DNA from: an uncultured beta proteobacterium
Lineage (GTDB): Bacteria; Pseudomonadota; Gammaproteobacteria; Burkholderiales; Burkholderiaceae_C
Direction of reading: 5' to 3'
Length of the DNA: 9,999 bases
Assembly (NCBI GenBank): GCA_903944555.1
Contig: CAJASG010000223.1
Span: 1 to 9,999 of the forward strand
The translations under genes and the position numbers were made by a program. Positions 1 to 5,993 of this stretch are shown here, in pieces (within the stretch, counting starts at the first letter, position 1; each line of letters starts with the position of its first letter). The notes under the pieces were generated by a model. It was not told the DNA's origin, made no database searches, and saw nothing but the letters and a program-made list of their open reading frames with translations.

Positions 1-168
1 CGCCTCACGCAGGCGCTGCCCCCGTGGCGCATCCAGATTGCGCCCCACCGACACCAGACGTGCCAGCAGATGCAACCAAGGCTTCTGAAAACTGGTCAGA
101 AACAGCTCATCCAGCCCAAACCGCAAAACCACCCAAACAATGAAAACGCCCCGAAACAAGCGGGTCAT
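1..168 (-). CDS. ubiB: UbiB N-terminus (partial, runs off the left edge)
   Basis: These are the first 56 codons of a protein starting [20 protein letters not shown], continuing to a segment ending GQRLREA at the window edge. The GLDEL motif (residues 18-22) and the GxRLRxA motif match the start of UbiB as I know it from E. coli. UbiB is a membrane-associated atypical kinase-like (ADCK/UbiB family) ATPase needed for ubiquinone biosynthesis, probably by mobilising membrane-bound isoprenoid intermediates. Its nucleotide-binding residues lie outside the window. The ATG overlaps the TGA stop of the preceding ubiJ by four bases (ATGA, 165-168), which implies translational coupling. The position directly after ubiE and ubiJ supports the call. 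The ORF is open through base 1, so completeness cannot be judged. Confidence 0.9.
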   Translation of the reverse strand, partial: MTRLFRGVFIVWVVLRFGLDELFLTSFQKPWLHLLARLVSVGRNLDAPRGQRLREA

Positions 169-713
169 GCAGATGGCCCAGCGTCACTGCCCGCTGCACG
201 CTTGCCGACGAATTGTTGCAACGCCTGCGCAAGGGTGCGTGCGGCTTCCGCCGTAGCATGCGCGGGTGCGTCACCCATGATGCGGGCCAGGTCTTCTTCT
301 ACGTCCCAACGCACATGGTCCACAAGCCAATTGACCTCGGCCGCGAGCTGCACATCACCTTCAATGCGCACAGGGGGCTTCTCGCCCTGCATCAAGGCTT
401 GTGCAATGGCAAAGGGCGATTCTTGCGTAACCACAAGCGTCAGGTCGGCAGAAGCTTCACCGTCGGCCACGTCCAACAGGCCCGCAGGAGTCACCCGCAG
501 CTTGAAGGTAAATGCACGCCATTGGGCCAACACGACGCTGCCTTTTTGGCGCACCAAGCGCTCCATGGCCTGGGGCTCTTGCATCAACACATGGTTGAGC
601 AGCAGCACGATGCGCCGGTGCGACTCCTCGACTGCCCAGGCGGGCGGCGCAAAAGGAAGATTGAAATTTTGGAGGAGGCCCTCCACAAATGAAAAAGGGG
701 ACTGTGTTGCCAT
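165..713 (-). CDS. ubiJ: Ubiquinone biosynthesis accessory factor UbiJ (SCP2 domain)
   Basis: The protein has 182 residues and no signal peptide or membrane segment, so it is predicted to be cytoplasmic. An SCP2-type sterol-carrier fold covers roughly residues 33-125: an N-terminal helical segment, beta strands at about 59-100 ([21 protein letters not shown]), then [13 protein letters not shown] at 115-127. The C-terminal [13 protein letters not shown] (136-148) is typical of UbiJ. UbiJ binds hydrophobic ubiquinone intermediates and works with UbiK as an accessory factor of the late-step Ubi complex. The start ATG at 713 has a purine-rich AGGGG (717-721) three bases upstream, a short but usable spacing. 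The gene lies 54 bp after the Tim44-like gene and overlaps ubiB by 4 bp. After about residue 150 the sequence is Ala-rich and ends GSDAGPSA, probably a flexible tail. Confidence 0.88.
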   Translation of the reverse strand: MATQSPFSFVEGLLQNFNLPFAPPAWAVEESHRRIVLLLNHVLMQEPQAMERLVRQKGSVVLAQWRAFTFKLRVTPAGLLDVADGEASADLTLVVTQESPFAIAQALMQGEKPPVRIEGDVQLAAEVNWLVDHVRWDVEEDLARIMGDAPAHATAEAARTLAQALQQFVGKRAAGSDAGPSA

Positions 714-737
714 AGTCCCCTATTATTGACTGAATGC

Positions 738-756
738 GACCGCCTTGAAGGCGGCC
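738..756 (-). other. Intercistronic hairpin between Tim44-like gene and ubiJ
   Basis: The transcript strand reads GGCCGCCTTCAAGGCGGTC, an 8-bp stem (one G-T wobble) closing a three-base loop. It lies 12 bases after the Tim44-like stop codon. No T-run follows on the transcript strand (next bases TCGCATTCAG), so it does not look like an intrinsic terminator. The downstream gene ubiJ starts only about 25 bases later. It may stabilise the upstream mRNA 3' end or tune differential expression in the operon. The structure is seen; the function is inferred. Confidence 0.5.
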
Positions 757-767
757 GGCTCTGCGGT

Positions 768-1748
768 CTATTGCAGCGCCTGCACTCCCGCCACCAGCCA
801 GCCACCGCCATTGCGGGGTTTGGTCATGTTCCAGACCTCACGGAATGGGTTGGGGCCTGCCGAAGGTTCTTCACGGATCATGCCGGAGAACTCCACACTG
901 GCCATGTATTCATCGGCCAACTCTTCGATCCCCAGCAAATGGGCCTCAATCATCACGACCTCGGTCAGGTTGTTGCCACCACCGGTGTGCGCTTCGCGCT
1001 CGGACAACTGCGTCTGGATTTCCTGCAGCATGGTGTCAGTCATCATGGCACGCAAGGACGCGATATCAGACTTATCCCAAGCTGCCTGCAGGGTAATAAA
1101 GTTTGCTTTCGCGGCCTTCAGGAAGCCTTCGGTGTCAAAGCCAGCGGGCACGCCCCAGCTTTGCGAGCCGGAAAGGCCCGAGCCAATCATGGAACCACCC
1201 GCAGCCCCTGCAGCGGACGCATCAAACGCCATGCTGTTGCGCTCCCAAGGCCGAGCTGACGCATCGTTACCGACGTTTTCGGGGCGATATGGTTTGGGCT
1301 CGGCAACCGGCACATTACCTGCACCTTGGAACGCAAAAGGACTGGACGGTGCCGCAGAGGCAGACGCTGCTTTGCGCTTACGCATAAACCAGCCCACCGC
1401 CATCATGATGCCCAGAGCCAGCAGGCCAAACATCAGAAACTGTGCAATTCCAGCGCCCAGACCGCCCAAGCCCAATGAGCTGGCCAACCAAGCCAATCCC
1501 AGACCGGCTGCAAGGCCGCCCAACATGGCACCCCAAGGTTTCTTAGGTGCGGCAGCTGGCGCTACAGGTGCGGGCTTTGCCGCAGTGCTACCGGCACTTT
1601 GCGCCGGTGCAGCAGGCGCAGCATCGCGCTTGGTGACGTTGCTGGATTGCTGCCCCATTGACTTACCGCCCCCCATCCGGCGGGCAGCCTCAGCATTTAT
1701 GCTGGACAGGGCAACCACCACTGTCAAAACCAAAGCCCAAATTTTCAT
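768..1748 (-). CDS. Tim44-like domain membrane protein
   Basis: The protein has 326 residues from the ATG at 1748, which is preceded by TTTGGAG with a 5-base gap. A start 14 codons further upstream is possible but would overlap ubiE and delay the signal sequence. Residues 1-22 form a Sec signal peptide (MKIWALVLTVVVALSSINAEA). A Gly/Arg segment, RRMGGGKSMGQQSSNVTKR (23-41), follows and is typical of bacterial Tim44-like proteins. Next come an Ala/Pro-rich linker, two hydrophobic segments (about 73-92 and 99-121) and a basic RKRK stop. A second low-complexity linker leads to a C-terminal Tim44-like domain (about 205-326, ending GGWLVAGVQ). Mitochondrial Tim44 uses this fold to bind membranes and partner proteins; the bacterial role is not firmly established. 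It lies 22 bp after ubiE and before ubiJ, so a part in handling lipid quinone intermediates is possible, but this is inference. Confidence 0.85.
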   Translation of the reverse strand: MKIWALVLTVVVALSSINAEAARRMGGGKSMGQQSSNVTKRDAAPAAPAQSAGSTAAKPAPVAPAAAPKKPWGAMLGGLAAGLGLAWLASSLGLGGLGAGIAQFLMFGLLALGIMMAVGWFMRKRKAASASAAPSSPFAFQGAGNVPVAEPKPYRPENVGNDASARPWERNSMAFDASAAGAAGGSMIGSGLSGSQSWGVPAGFDTEGFLKAAKANFITLQAAWDKSDIASLRAMMTDTMLQEIQTQLSEREAHTGGGNNLTEVVMIEAHLLGIEELADEYMASVEFSGMIREEPSAGPNPFREVWNMTKPRNGGGWLVAGVQALQ

Positions 1749-1753
1749 GACAT

Positions 1754-1759
1754 CTCCAA
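1754..1759 (-). promoter_or_regulatory. Ribosome binding site deciding the Tim44-like start
   Basis: The minus strand reads TTGGAG followed by five bases and the ATG at 1748. This favours the internal Met, which directly opens a clean signal peptide, over the upstream in-frame start at 1790 that would overlap the ubiE coding end. Confidence 0.6.
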
Positions 1760-1770
1760 AAATAGTTTTC

Positions 1771-2502
1771 TTAACACTTGATTCCAACATGCAAGGCTAC
1801 TACCCCGCCTGACATGTTGTGGTAATCCACATGCCCGAATCCACCTTTGTGCATCAGGGCCTTTAGCTCTTGCTGCCCGGGATGCATGCGAATCGACTCC
1901 GCCAGGTAGCGGTAGCTGGCGTCATCACCAGCTACCAACTTGCCCAGCTTGGGCAAAATTTTGAAGGAATACCAGTCGTATAGCTTCTCCAAAGGTGGGG
2001 CAACCTTGGAAAATTCCAAGACCAGCAATTTGCCACCTGGCTTGAGCACACGGTTCATCTCGGCCAGTGCCACATCCTTGTGGGTCATGTTGCGCAGGCC
2101 AAACGCCACGCTCACCACATTGAAATAGTTATCCTGGAACGGCAGTTTCTCAGCGTCACACACCATGGTGGGCAGTACCACGCCCGCGTCCAACAGGCGG
2201 TTGCGCCCTGTTCGCAACATGGCTTCGTTGATGTCGGTGTGCACCACCTGTCCGGTTTTACCCACTTTTTTGGAGAACGCCAGAGCTAGGTCGCCGGTGC
2301 CACCGGCAATGTCCAGCGCCCGGTCGCCTTCGCGCAAATTGGCGACCTGCAAGGTATAGGCCTTCCAGGCCCGGTGCAAGCCCATGGACATGAGGTCGTT
2401 CATCAGATCGTACTTGGGAGCGACCGAATCAAAAACACCGCGCACCTGGCGCGCCTTGTCAGCCTCATCAACCGACTTAAAACCAAAATGTGTTGTAGTC
2501 AT
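1771..2502 (-). CDS. ubiE: Demethylmenaquinone/2-methoxy-6-polyprenyl-benzoquinol C-methyltransferase UbiE
   Basis: The protein has 243 residues, a normal length for the family, and is a soluble class I SAM-dependent methyltransferase. It adds the C-methyl group to the benzoquinol ring in ubiquinone synthesis. In organisms that also make menaquinone it methylates demethylmenaquinol. Visible signatures are [19 protein letters not shown] (23-41), SAM motif [10 protein letters not shown] (63-71), the acidic residue after strand 2 (D90 in HTDIN), CDAEKLPF (115-122), SVAFGLRN (131-138), RVLKPGG (151-157), YRYLAESI (198-205) and the C-terminal GGVVALHVG (232-240). The ATG at 2502 has no clear Shine-Dalgarno sequence; nothing better lies in frame. 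It sits 79 bp downstream of the DUF971 gene and 22 bp upstream of the Tim44-like gene, with ubiJ and ubiB beyond, which is the expected betaproteobacterial neighbourhood. No key residue appears to be missing. Confidence 0.97.
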   Translation of the reverse strand: MTTTHFGFKSVDEADKARQVRGVFDSVAPKYDLMNDLMSMGLHRAWKAYTLQVANLREGDRALDIAGGTGDLALAFSKKVGKTGQVVHTDINEAMLRTGRNRLLDAGVVLPTMVCDAEKLPFQDNYFNVVSVAFGLRNMTHKDVALAEMNRVLKPGGKLLVLEFSKVAPPLEKLYDWYSFKILPKLGKLVAGDDASYRYLAESIRMHPGQQELKALMHKGGFGHVDYHNMSGGVVALHVGIKC

Positions 2503-2522
2503 GCTGGAATTTTATGTGATAA

Positions 2523-2576
2523 ATAGCCACAAGCCCCGCTAAATGTGCGCAAGCAGCTATCAAAAATATAGCGCTA
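2523..2576 (-). repeat. Palindromic intergenic element upstream of ubiE (probable comamonad-type dispersed repeat)
   Basis: The 79-bp gap between the DUF971 gene and ubiE holds a perfect 8-bp palindrome TAGCGCTA (2569-2576) and, next to it, ATAGCTGC...GTGGCTAT. The latter arms (2553-2560 and 2523-2530 on the minus strand) can pair over 8 bp with two G-T wobbles. The core wording (TAGCTGCTTGCGC, then AGCGGGGCTTGTGGC) resembles short intergenic repeats I recall from Comamonadaceae genomes. Only one copy is in this window, so the dispersed nature is from memory and not shown here. It could form a hairpin in the operon transcript. No T-run typical of a terminator follows, and no convincing -35/-10 pair for ubiE was seen in the gap. 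Confidence 0.45.
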
Positions 2577-2581
2577 AAAAC

Positions 2582-2995
2582 TCAGTGACTGGCACAACTG
2601 TGGCCCGCCTTGACTGGCATGGGCGCATCGCGGTCGCGGTTGGCCACCTTGAGTTTGTCTTCGTAGTCCTGCCACAATTGTGTCTGCTGGGAGCCCAAAA
2701 AGTACAGGTAATCCCAGGAAAAAATACCGGAGTCGTGGCCATCGGAAAAACGGGGCTGCACCGCGTAGTTCCCCACGGGGTCCAGGGCCTCCAGTTCCAC
2801 CTCGCGCTTGCCGCTTTGCAGGGTTTCCTGACCCGCACCATGGCCCTGCACCTCGGCAGACGGCGAATAGACGCGCATCAACTCAAACGGAATGCGGAAA
2901 TGCGCACCATCTGAAAATTTCACCTCCAAGACCCGGGACTGGCTGTGCACCGTCAGGGCTTGGGGGGTGGGTGAGTCTGCTTTTAAACCGGCCAT
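2582..2995 (-). CDS. DUF971 / GBBH-like N-terminal domain protein
   Basis: The protein has 137 residues and is predicted to be cytoplasmic. The domain (about residues 13-115) resembles the N-terminal domain of gamma-butyrobetaine hydroxylase (DUF971): LEVKFSDGAHFRIPFELMRVYSPSAE near residues 23-48, then YAVQPRFSDGHDSGIFSWDYLYFLG at about 77-101. The second segment is the most recognisable signature. The domain's molecular role in bacteria is not well defined. Some relatives occur with iron-sulfur cluster or quinone genes, and genes of this family directly upstream of ubiE are common in betaproteobacteria. The C-terminus ends GHSCASH, giving an HxCxxH cluster that could bind a metal. The ATG at 2995 lacks a strong ribosome binding site. 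It begins 44 bp after the tpsB stop codon, and whether it has its own promoter could not be decided. Confidence 0.85.
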   Translation of the reverse strand: MAGLKADSPTPQALTVHSQSRVLEVKFSDGAHFRIPFELMRVYSPSAEVQGHGAGQETLQSGKREVELEALDPVGNYAVQPRFSDGHDSGIFSWDYLYFLGSQQTQLWQDYEDKLKVANRDRDAPMPVKAGHSCASH

Positions 2996-3039
2996 AACAA
3001 TCAGTAACTTTCAACAAATTCAAACATCACCCGGAAGAT

Positions 3040-4656
3040 TTAAAACCGGGCAGTCAGGTTTACATGCAGTTTGTCGTCCCCGCTGCGCGGCACCAGAGCG
3101 CCGGTCGCTGCAGGCAAAGTGCTTCCAGCCACCACACGACCATAGTCTGCCGATACCACAATACTGGAAATAGCGTACCTCAAACCCAGACCAGCGCTGG
3201 CCATGCTGTCAGAAGAGAGCTTATTCACGTTGGGGTTGTTGTTGCCAAGCCAGCCCGCGTCCACAAAGGCCACGCCACGCAATCCCGCATAAAGCTCGGG
3301 CGTGGTGATTTCGGTCAGCAAGGACGCGCCACTGTCACCGGAAATCGGCCGCTCGCCCGTCCCCCGCACGGAAGATGCACCGCCAATGCCAAACTGCTCG
3401 CCCGCAATCAGGGCATCGGAACTGAACTGAAACTGTCCACGCAAGCTCCACACCCACCCACCGCCCAAGCCTGCGGCATAGTTGGCACCGCCACGCAGCG
3501 CACTCCAGTTGGCAGTGGTGATGCGCGTGTCTTCTGTTCGGTAGGCCACAAGGTCATTGCCGCTTCCGCCGGGCAGGTTCACAGCCAAGTCAAGGTTGTA
3601 GCCCCAAAACGTGGCGTCAGACTCCACCCGAGCGTTGTACCCCAATGTCAACGGCAAACTACGACGAATCAGCTGCCCAGCCAACGGCAGCCCATTGATC
3701 TGGGTCACGTTGAATTGCTTGTCGTCTAGACCAACGGATAGATAACTGCGAAACCCGCCCACAGGCGGCAAATAGTGGCTGTAGTTCAAACCCGTGGTCT
3801 GCCCAGCACCGGTACTTTTGAACGTGCCAAAGTCCCCCAGCACGTCGGACTCGGTGTGGCTCACACCGATCACGCCACCTGCGCGGTACAAAGGAATACG
3901 GTAGTTCAGACCGTACTGCTTGACATCATTGGAACGCTCCATCGAAGTGGTGAAGGCCAAATTAAGCGCATGGTCCAGATCCAGCACATTGGCGTGTCCA
4001 GCAGCCAACGTCACTCGGTCATTACCCGTCGCTTTTGAGCCCGTGTTGGACGCATTCAATGAAACATTCCAAGGCTTGGTTTCCTTCAAGATGATTCTGG
4101 CATCGATCTTGTCCGGCTCCTCCGATTCTTTTAGTGATACCTGCACTTGCTTGCCCTGGCTTTCATTGGCGATGGCAGTTTGCACTGCCAATGTTCGGAA
4201 ATTGGGTGCAGTGCCCGACGCCAACTCGGGCAGGCTGGCCCGGATGTTGGCTTCGCTGTAATGGGCGCGCCCCTCAATGGTTACCTTGCCGATGACAAAT
4301 TTCACAATATTGAGAGTCACCGTACTGCCAACCTCCTGCGGCGGCAAAGCCACGCGGTGCAACGCGTATCCACGATCTTTTAAAGCCACTTCCAGCGCCT
4401 GGGTGGCCTTTTGCAGGGTTTCGATGGTGGCATCCACCCGCAAATAGGGAGCCAATAACCGTGAAACCTCGCCCTGGGACAAGGGATTCTCACCGGTAAT
4501 GTCAAATCCTTTAATGACAAAAACAGGGCTGGCAACGGGTGGCGGCTGTGGCGATTGCACCTCTTGCGCGTGTGAAACCACAGCCCACAAAAGCAAGGCT
4601 GCGCCCAAAGGAATCGAAGCGAAAAGCACCTTGCTTGGCAGAAATTGACGGAGCAT
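3040..4656 (-). CDS. ShlB/FhaC/HecB-family outer-membrane transporter (TpsB)
   Basis: The protein has 538 residues from the ATG at 4656, two bases after the fecR-like TAA stop. An in-frame GTG at 4668 would add four residues and overlap fecR by 10 bp. Residues 1-30 form a Sec signal peptide (cleavage after VVSHA). A Pro-rich linker follows. POTRA domain 1 is at about 43-118 (FVIKGFDITGENPLSQGEV..., with DRGYALHRVALPPQ), and POTRA 2 at about 122-195 (VIGKVTIEGRAHYSEANI...). The rest is an amphipathic beta-barrel of the two-partner secretion type. It includes FGIGGASSVRGTGE (422-435, the conserved barrel-lumen loop region), FVDAGW (464-469) and a terminal aromatic residue (TARF), the usual Omp85-superfamily barrel signal. 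TpsB proteins export their cognate TpsA across the outer membrane. The linked tpsA makes the partner clear. The loop motif reads VRGT where VRGY or VRGF is usual. Confidence 0.94.
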   Translation of the reverse strand: MLRQFLPSKVLFASIPLGAALLLWAVVSHAQEVQSPQPPPVASPVFVIKGFDITGENPLSQGEVSRLLAPYLRVDATIETLQKATQALEVALKDRGYALHRVALPPQEVGSTVTLNIVKFVIGKVTIEGRAHYSEANIRASLPELASGTAPNFRTLAVQTAIANESQGKQVQVSLKESEEPDKIDARIILKETKPWNVSLNASNTGSKATGNDRVTLAAGHANVLDLDHALNLAFTTSMERSNDVKQYGLNYRIPLYRAGGVIGVSHTESDVLGDFGTFKSTGAGQTTGLNYSHYLPPVGGFRSYLSVGLDDKQFNVTQINGLPLAGQLIRRSLPLTLGYNARVESDATFWGYNLDLAVNLPGGSGNDLVAYRTEDTRITTANWSALRGGANYAAGLGGGWVWSLRGQFQFSSDALIAGEQFGIGGASSVRGTGERPISGDSGASLLTEITTPELYAGLRGVAFVDAGWLGNNNPNVNKLSSDSMASAGLGLRYAISSIVVSADYGRVVAGSTLPAATGALVPRSGDDKLHVNLTARF

Positions 4657-4658
4657 GG

Positions 4659-5993
4659 TTATTTGCACTGATTGATGGACCGCACACCCGCATCGTTCAA
4701 AACACTGCGCAATTGCTGGTTGGTACTGTTGGGTCGAGGGATGATGTCAAAGTCGATAAACAACGGTGTCAACAGGGGGCGCACCGTGTCACCGGATGCA
4801 TTGGCAAACCCGGTTTCACCTTTCCCCAAGTGCAGGGTCTCTTTGGAGGTGGTGATTTCAATATGCCCGTCCCGCACAAACACATACAAACCTTCTTCGC
4901 CCTCAGGCAACGGCGTGTTGGAGAAGAGTTGGCGAATATCTACGTTCACCTGATCGGGCCGAGGTAGATTTCCCAGCGTCGGCGCGCTCAAGGCACGAAT
5001 GCCATCGGCGCTGACAAACAAACCCTGCCCAGCTTCCAAAACCTGCAATGCGGTTTGCCCATTGGGCGTCACTTCGATGGTGCCCAGCCAAGTGAAAAAG
5101 CTGCAAGCGCCCTCACTGGCGCAATCCATGTCCAAACCGGTGCCCCGAATTCCGATGGTCGATGTGGCCGTCGAGAAGCCTACGTTGCGATTGTTGGCCT
5201 TGCCTATCAACCCGGTCAAAGCGCGCATGGAACCACGCAATAAGGACACCAAGAATCGCCCCTCACCCGGATTCTTCTGGTCAAACACAAAACTATCGAC
5301 CTTGAACTTGGTAGCGCTGCCAATGGTTACCCGGCTTTCATCCCGAAAGGCAAAGACCGCTGTGGTCCCGGCGGCGGTTTCCACCACATCTCCGGGATAC
5401 ACGCTTGCGCCTTGCACCACCGGCCGTCGTGCACCTGTAGCGTCTACAACACTCGCTTCACCCAACAGCATGACCACCTTGGCGCTGGCCAGCACCGCGT
5501 TGGGGCGCGCCACTTCGGGCACCTTGGTCGACTCGCCCTTGCAATCAGAGCTGCACAGGCGGGCATCAAAATCGGTGCCACGAATACCAATGGTTGACGT
5601 CGACGTGACGACCCGCGCCGCGCCGGGCGAGCTTTTATTGATCAGCCCCGTAATCGCACGAAACCCGCCCTTGAACAGGCGCAGCAACATGTTGTTGTCG
5701 GTCGCATTGTCTTTGAATTGGTACTGCTGAATGAGAATTTCAGAATTCGGACGAACCGTCATTTGGGTGCCATCCTGCAGCTTGACAATTGCGTACGCAC
5801 CTTCGGCCGTCGTCAAACGGTCACCCTCTTTGAGCGCCAACCCTTGCCCCAGTGTGCGAGGCACCTGCCCCGCCGACTGGGCGAAACCCACGCCCCGGGC
5901 AAACTCGACCTGACCCGCCGGCTGGGCCAGGGCCGCGGCACACAAACCCAGCGCCAATAGGAGTAAAACCGCAATTAACTTCACGGACGACAT
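4659..5993 (-). CDS. Exported tandem FecR-domain protein of the two-partner secretion locus
   Basis: The protein has 444 residues. A Sec signal peptide is at 1-23 (hydrophobic core LIAVLLLLALGLCAAALA); C18 is not in a good lipobox, so it is probably not a lipoprotein. FecR domain 1 (about 54-200) contains LKEGDRLTTAEGAYAIVKL and TSTSTIGIRGTDFD (130-143). FecR domain 2 (about 198-335) contains VYPGDVVETAAGTTAVFAF and TATSTIGIRGTGLD (275-288). Cysteines follow both GIRGT motifs: C147/C151 and C291/C297. A third segment (369-402) resembles only the second half of a FecR domain. The protein ends NQCK. Classical FecR has a cytoplasmic anti-sigma region and one membrane helix; here both are absent and no sigma-factor gene is adjacent, so a periplasmic or secreted structural role is more likely than sigma regulation. 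The start at 5993 has GGAGG seven bases upstream, inside the end of tpsA. It overlaps tpsA by 13 bp and is followed immediately by tpsB. Confidence 0.9.
   Translation of the reverse strand: MSSVKLIAVLLLLALGLCAAALAQPAGQVEFARGVGFAQSAGQVPRTLGQGLALKEGDRLTTAEGAYAIVKLQDGTQMTVRPNSEILIQQYQFKDNATDNNMLLRLFKGGFRAITGLINKSSPGAARVVTSTSTIGIRGTDFDARLCSSDCKGESTKVPEVARPNAVLASAKVVMLLGEASVVDATGARRPVVQGASVYPGDVVETAAGTTAVFAFRDESRVTIGSATKFKVDSFVFDQKNPGEGRFLVSLLRGSMRALTGLIGKANNRNVGFSTATSTIGIRGTGLDMDCASEGACSFFTWLGTIEVTPNGQTALQVLEAGQGLFVSADGIRALSAPTLGNLPRPDQVNVDIRQLFSNTPLPEGEEGLYVFVRDGHIEITTSKETLHLGKGETGFANASGDTVRPLLTPLFIDFDIIPRPNSTNQQLRSVLNDAGVRSINQCK

Noticed and set aside
70..729. Plus-strand open frame opposite ubiJ and the start of ubiB
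   Set aside because: The opposite strand encodes clear UbiJ and UbiB sequence with an ATGA overlap. The plus-strand product is low-complexity Ser/Ala/Arg with no family resemblance.
745..1812. A 355-codon open frame on the plus strand opposite the Tim44-like gene
   Set aside because: It is slightly longer than the gene opposite but has no recognisable domain. The minus-strand frame has a signal peptide, membrane segments, a Tim44-like domain, a ribosome binding site and operon context. The plus frame is a codon-bias shadow.
2503..3039. Promoters for the DUF971 gene or ubiE in the two short gaps
   Set aside because: AT-rich stretches exist in both gaps, but no -35 and -10 pair with acceptable spacing and match could be found by eye.
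3030..3050. Inverted repeat CCCGG...CCGGG spanning the tpsB stop, considered as a terminator
   Set aside because: The stem is only 5 bp with an 11-base loop and no T-run follows on the transcript strand. It is too weak to call, although a break between the secretion operon and the DUF971 gene is plausible.
4999..5730. Plus-strand 243-codon open frame opposite the FecR-like gene
   Set aside because: It is a shadow of a strongly supported exported FecR protein with clear duplicated motifs on the minus strand.
4659..5993. Reading the FecR-like gene as a classical anti-sigma/TonB-linked iron regulator
   Set aside because: It begins with a cleavable signal peptide, has no cytoplasmic anti-sigma region, and no ECF sigma factor or TonB receptor gene is present in the window.
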